From Bifidobacteriaceae bacterium (GTDB lineage: Bacteria > Actinomycetota > Actinomycetes > Actinomycetales > WQXJ01): 64,000 bases of DNA. Below, piece after piece: positions 59,944 to 64,000 of this stretch (positions are counted from its first letter, which is position 1; the number at the start of each line of letters is the position of its first letter). Made by a program: the position numbers and the translations under genes. Below the pieces are notes generated by a model. It was given only the letters and a program-made list of their open reading frames with translations, was not told the DNA's origin and searched no databases. The DNA lies in contig JAISXH010000059.1 in the NCBI GenBank assembly GCA_031270825.1, positions 28,910-92,909 of the forward strand. The letters are read 5' to 3'.

Positions 59944-60234
59944 CCCTCGCGTGTTCGCCAGTGTTCGCAGCGCGACACCATAGCCGCGCCTGCCGCCCGC
60001 ATCAACCGCGCCCCGCGCCGGCCCGGCGGGCGAAGCGCTGGGCGCGTCATCGCGGGGCCGGGGTGAGCGCCTGCCGTGCCCCGGATCGGCCCTCGGTCCG
60101 GGCTGTGGTGCCGCGGGGCGCGCCGGCTCCACGGCCTGACACGGCGGATGGGGCTCTGCGCCGGCTCGTCTGTGTCGCGGCGGGTGGCCGCTGCCCCGGG
60201 GCGCCAGCGGTCGTGTCCGAGCGGCCGCCTCTGG

Positions 60235-63200
60235 TCAGAGGGCGGGTGATCCGGGTCCGGGAGTGGCCGGGGCCTGAGCGGCGGCCGGCGTCGGGGGCGC
60301 CGGGCGCGGGGCCTGGTTGGCCAGGGCGCGTATCCGCTGGGCGTCCCTCCGTTGGACGATGCCGTCCGGCCGCCCCCAGGGTTCAGGCCCGTCGACTTGG
60401 TAGCGGTCCCGGTAGGCGGCTGTGGCCAGCGCCGCCGCCGTCCAGCGTTCCGCCGCCGCCGGATCAGCCGGCCTAGGGCCGAGCGCCGCCAGCCACGGCT
60501 CGCCCGCCGCCTGGGCGCGGGCCAACACTTCGGCGGCGCGGGCCTGGAGCGCCGTACGGCGTTCCGCCAACGCCTGCGCCATCGCGGGGCTCGCCGGGAC
60601 AGGCGCCTCGGGGAACATCCCCAACAAGTAGACGGCCCGGCGGCGGGGCTGGTTCGGGCGGACCTCTGCTTGGTCGAGCACGGTGGCGAGGCGGGCGTGG
60701 AGGACAGCGGCCGGGTCGGCGGCATCGTCCAACGGCCTCGCCGCGGCCAGCCGCGGGAACTCGGCCTCCGGGTCCCAACCCGCTGCCAACGCTCGGTGCA
60801 GCTCGGCGGCCAGCGCGCCGAACGCCTCCGACGCGACCACACGGTCGGCTTGGGCCGGGTCGTGGAGGGATGAGCGGACCAGGGCGGCCCACCGGTCGTG
60901 GAGGGAGGCCTGGGCGAGGGTCTCCCACTCGGCGCCCAACTGGGTGGTGTTCCCCCAAGCCTCCGCCTCCGCCCGGATGGTTTGGTGGGCGGACAGCTCC
61001 GCGCCCGAGTTCCGCAACACCCCGGCCAGCACCGACCGGGGCGTGGGCTCGTCCGGGTCGGCGGGGTGCGGGACGGTGTGGTCCTGGTCGGGGCGGTCTG
61101 TTGCGACGTACGCCCGGTTGGAGTCGCGTCCCCTGGTCATGGCGACATACAGGTTCTCTCTGGTGGTGGCGGGGGTGACGACCACGTGGGCGGTGTCGAC
61201 GGTGACGCCTTGCGCCCGGTGCGACGTGACCGCGTATCCGAGGTCGAGATGTTCGGCTGTGTAGGCGGCTGGGAGGGTGACGGTCCCGCCGGTCGACATC
61301 CCGGCGCGGCGCGCCGTGACGCCGCCGCCTGGGTGGACTTTGAGAACGGTCCACCGGTCCCCGTTGCGGACCCACCCGGTGTTCCCCGCTTGGAGGCGCC
61401 GATGGTTGCGGCGGGTGATCACCAGATCGCCCCGGGAGGCGTGGCACCCGTCCGCGAGGGCGGCCTCCCGCCCGGGGTTGACCTGGCCGGCGATGATCCG
61501 CTCCGAGCGGGCCCGTTGGTTCAACGCCCGGACCGTCTCCAACGAGTCGGCTACCAGCAGGGACGCCCGGCCAGCCTCGAGGTCTGTCCGCCAGGCTTGG
61601 TAGGCGGCCTCGACCATGCCGTCTTGGTCCCCGCCGGCGATCCGCCCGTGGGCATGGTAGGCGTCTATGGCGGCCGGGTTGGCGTGTCTGAGCGCGAGCG
61701 AGGCGGGCCGCTCCCAGTCCGCGTGGAACCGGCGCACGTCCGCCAACTCCGGCGGGTCGGAGCGTTCTGTGACGAGCAGGTTGAACGCTCCGCCGGCGTC
61801 GACGGCTTGGAGTTGCGCCCAGTCGCCGACCAGCAGCAGCTTCGCGCCCGCGCCGGCGGCTTGCCTCGCTATCTGTTCCAAGGTGAATGTGCCGGCGAGG
61901 GACGCCTCGTCGACGATGGCGAGCTGCCCCGCCCGGAAGGTCGTTCCTTTGAGGCGGTGGTCGGTGAGCCATTTCGCGGTGTTCTCGGTCGGGATGCCGA
62001 GGTCTTCGGCCAACACTGCGGCGGCGGTCGCGGACGGCGCCAACCCGACCACGGAGCCCGCCCCGTGGGTTTCCTCCCACGCGCGGCGCAGGGCGGCGAG
62101 CGCTGTGGTCTTCCCTGCCCCCGCCGGGCCGACGAGCACGTCCACTACACGTCCGGAGGTGGCGGCCGCGGCGATGGCTTGGGCTTGGTCGTCGCCGAGG
62201 GTCCGCCCGGCCGGGTCCGGGCGGGACACGGCCCGCTCGACGGCGGCGAACCGGGCGGCCGGGCCACCCAGGTCCCTCGACCAGGCGAGGAGCGCGGCCT
62301 CGGCGTCCAACAGGTCTTGGGAGGAGTAGAGGTCCATGTGGCGGGGACGGAACCGCCTCGACCCGTCCACGCGGGCGAACCCGTCCGGGACGGACAGCTC
62401 GGGGGGTGTCAGCCTGACGGAGGCGGCCTCGGCGGCGTCCACCACCAGCCTCGACACCGCCTCCCGGTCTTGGAGTGTGGCGAACCGCCAACCCATCAAC
62501 TGGCGGGACGCCTCCGCGTGCAGGTTCCACCGCCGCCACGTCGAGCGCCGCTCGCCGACCACCGCGACCACCGAGGCTCCGACCTCGGCGACGAGGTCGA
62601 GGGGCACGTCGTCGGCCCGCAACAACACCGGGGCGGCCTCCGGGTCGGTGACCCGGCGCGCCCAGGCCAACGGGTCCGTCCCGAGGACCGGCCGGGCGCG
62701 TCCCGCCCACTCGGCCGTCAGGTCCGCCAAGGACCGGATGACCTTGTCTTGGCGGGTCGCCAACGTCGCCTGTTGGCGGTAGCGGATCACCGTCCGCCGG
62801 GACGGCGACCGCCCGTGGCGTTCGGTGTGCTCGCTGATCAGGCGGGCGGTCTCGGCGTCGATGTCCCCAGACCTGGACGAGAACTCTCGCACCAGGTCTT
62901 CCCCGACCCCGGCGATCTCCCAGGCGGGGCTCCGGTCCCGGCCCCGTTCCCGCGTCTCCCAGCGGACCCCGACAGCGGCCGCCAACCGGTCCGCCAACAC
63001 CGCGTTGTACAACTCGGAGACCGCCACCGTCGCCGCGAACATGGGCCGCCCGTCGATCGCCCGCCACCGGCCGTCAACCGCTGTGGGGACCTTGTTGCTG
63101 ACCACGACGTGGGTGTGCAGCTGGGGGTCCCCGGCCCTGGAGTCGTAGTGGTCGAACGCGGTCGCCAACACTCCTCCCACGTCGACCTGCAACGACGGGC

Positions 63201-63789
63201 CGCCCCTGGTGGACGCGCCGACCCTGGTCGCCACAACCTCCCGCTCCATGAACCCCAACACCTCCGCGACGGCCTGGTGGTGCGCGGCGGCGATCAGCTC
63301 CTGCAACCCCGCGTCCGCGAGCCCCCACAACACCGACACCGACTTCGGGACGCTGAACGTGAAGTCGTAGGCGGCGACAGTGCGGCGCGTGCCCTTGGCG
63401 GCTTCCTCCCGACCGATCCGGTCTGCGAGGATCGCGCGGTCGGCATCGTGCAATCCGGGGGGCGACGCGGCGACGCGAGCGGCGGCGCGCTCCGCCGCCG
63501 TGCGGTGCGCCAGGTAGGGGCGGCCGAGGACGTCCCCGGTGATGGGATTGCGGCCGTCGCCTATGAGCAATTGCAGCTGCGCCTCGGTGACCGTGTCCCC
63601 GGCGCGCAACACCTCCGGTTGCAACGCCTGCAATCCGGTGCCCATCCACCGGCCCGGAGGTGTGCCTGACTCCGCGTAATAGCGAGTCAGCGGGGTCGAC
63701 AACGACCTGTCGCCGTCGCCTGCCGCCACCGACTTCAACAGGTACTTGTAGCCGTCCCCGGCCGACATCAACCGCATCGACACCGTCAT
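60235..63789 (-). CDS. MobF-family (TrwC/TraA-like) conjugative relaxase-helicase
   Basis: TVAAYDFTFSVPKSVSVLWGL, GDPQLHTHVVVSNKV HxH motif, LVGPAGAGKTTALAALR helicase Walker A, VTSHRAQGVTVDTAHVVV. Confidence 0.9.
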   Translation of the reverse strand: MTVSMRLMSAGDGYKYLLKSVAAGDGDRSLSTPLTRYYAESGTPPGRWMGTGLQALQPEVLRAGDTVTEAQLQLLIGDGRNPITGDVLGRPYLAHRTAAERAAARVAASPPGLHDADRAILADRIGREEAAKGTRRTVAAYDFTFSVPKSVSVLWGLADAGLQELIAAAHHQAVAEVLGFMEREVVATRVGASTRGGPSLQVDVGGVLATAFDHYDSRAGDPQLHTHVVVSNKVPTAVDGRWRAIDGRPMFAATVAVSELYNAVLADRLAAAVGVRWETRERGRDRSPAWEIAGVGEDLVREFSSRSGDIDAETARLISEHTERHGRSPSRRTVIRYRQQATLATRQDKVIRSLADLTAEWAGRARPVLGTDPLAWARRVTDPEAAPVLLRADDVPLDLVAEVGASVVAVVGERRSTWRRWNLHAEASRQLMGWRFATLQDREAVSRLVVDAAEAASVRLTPPELSVPDGFARVDGSRRFRPRHMDLYSSQDLLDAEAALLAWSRDLGGPAARFAAVERAVSRPDPAGRTLGDDQAQAIAAAATSGRVVDVLVGPAGAGKTTALAALRRAWEETHGAGSVVGLAPSATAAAVLAEDLGIPTENTAKWLTDHRLKGTTFRAGQLAIVDEASLAGTFTLEQIARQAAGAGAKLLLVGDWAQLQAVDAGGAFNLLVTERSDPPELADVRRFHADWERPASLALRHANPAAIDAYHAHGRIAGGDQDGMVEAAYQAWRTDLEAGRASLLVADSLETVRALNQRARSERIIAGQVNPGREAALADGCHASRGDLVITRRNHRRLQAGNTGWVRNGDRWTVLKVHPGGGVTARRAGMSTGGTVTLPAAYTAEHLDLGYAVTSHRAQGVTVDTAHVVVTPATTRENLYVAMTRGRDSNRAYVATDRPDQDHTVPHPADPDEPTPRSVLAGVLRNSGAELSAHQTIRAEAEAWGNTTQLGAEWETLAQASLHDRWAALVRSSLHDPAQADRVVASEAFGALAAELHRALAAGWDPEAEFPRLAAARPLDDAADPAAVLHARLATVLDQAEVRPNQPRRRAVYLLGMFPEAPVPASPAMAQALAERRTALQARAAEVLARAQAAGEPWLAALGPRPADPAAAERWTAAALATAAYRDRYQVDGPEPWGRPDGIVQRRDAQRIRALANQAPRPAPPTPAAAQAPATPGPGSPAL

Positions 63790-64000
63790 CGTGGCGCCTC
63801 CCTCCGCCTGGAAGGTGCGATAGGATGGCCGATGCCGCCGCCGATGCGACAGGCGTGTCAACGCAACGGGCCTCGTCAGCAAGAAGTGTGGTGCACGCTG
63901 AAGGGCGGACCCGGTCCTAGAGCGTGTCAGCGGCGAGAGCGAGAGTTCAAGCGGCCGGGCGGAGACGCAGTTAGCCGGTCGGATCGCGCCGGTCGGCCCC

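Overview
High-GC actinobacterial chromosomal window with three parts. (1) 0-6 kb: gene remnants (internally deleted SDR, truncated Zn-ADH, truncated MFS) beside three AAA+/DUF4143 ATPase genes, the middle one internally deleted. Each ATPase start is immediately preceded by its own tandem array with exactly 23-bp periodicity. (2) 6-42 kb: mostly ordinary core genes: AIM24, thrC, SPFH/zinc-ribbon protein, metE, tlyA-nadK-recN-steA-steB-GT4-murJ-GT-pyrG-NUDIX, parE/parC, DUF5998, putA, DUF2804 and a CDP-ribitol-synthase-like fusion. A palindromic intergenic repeat occurs here in two copies. (3) 42-64 kb: a toxin-antitoxin cluster, then a truncated 3' half of tRNA-Pro(GGG) at 45997-46040 that I read as the distal attachment-site scar of an integrated mobile element running rightwards past the window end. 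That element carries an AAA_13-type ATPase, an orphan DNA methyltransferase, two related undescribed proteins, a ParB-like protein, an LPRTG-anchored surface protein, a NYN protein, a candidate two-hairpin small RNA and a MobF relaxase. The best candidate for an undescribed system is the DUF4143 ATPase / 23-bp promoter-array module. All family calls come from reading protein motifs by eye; no database search was run.
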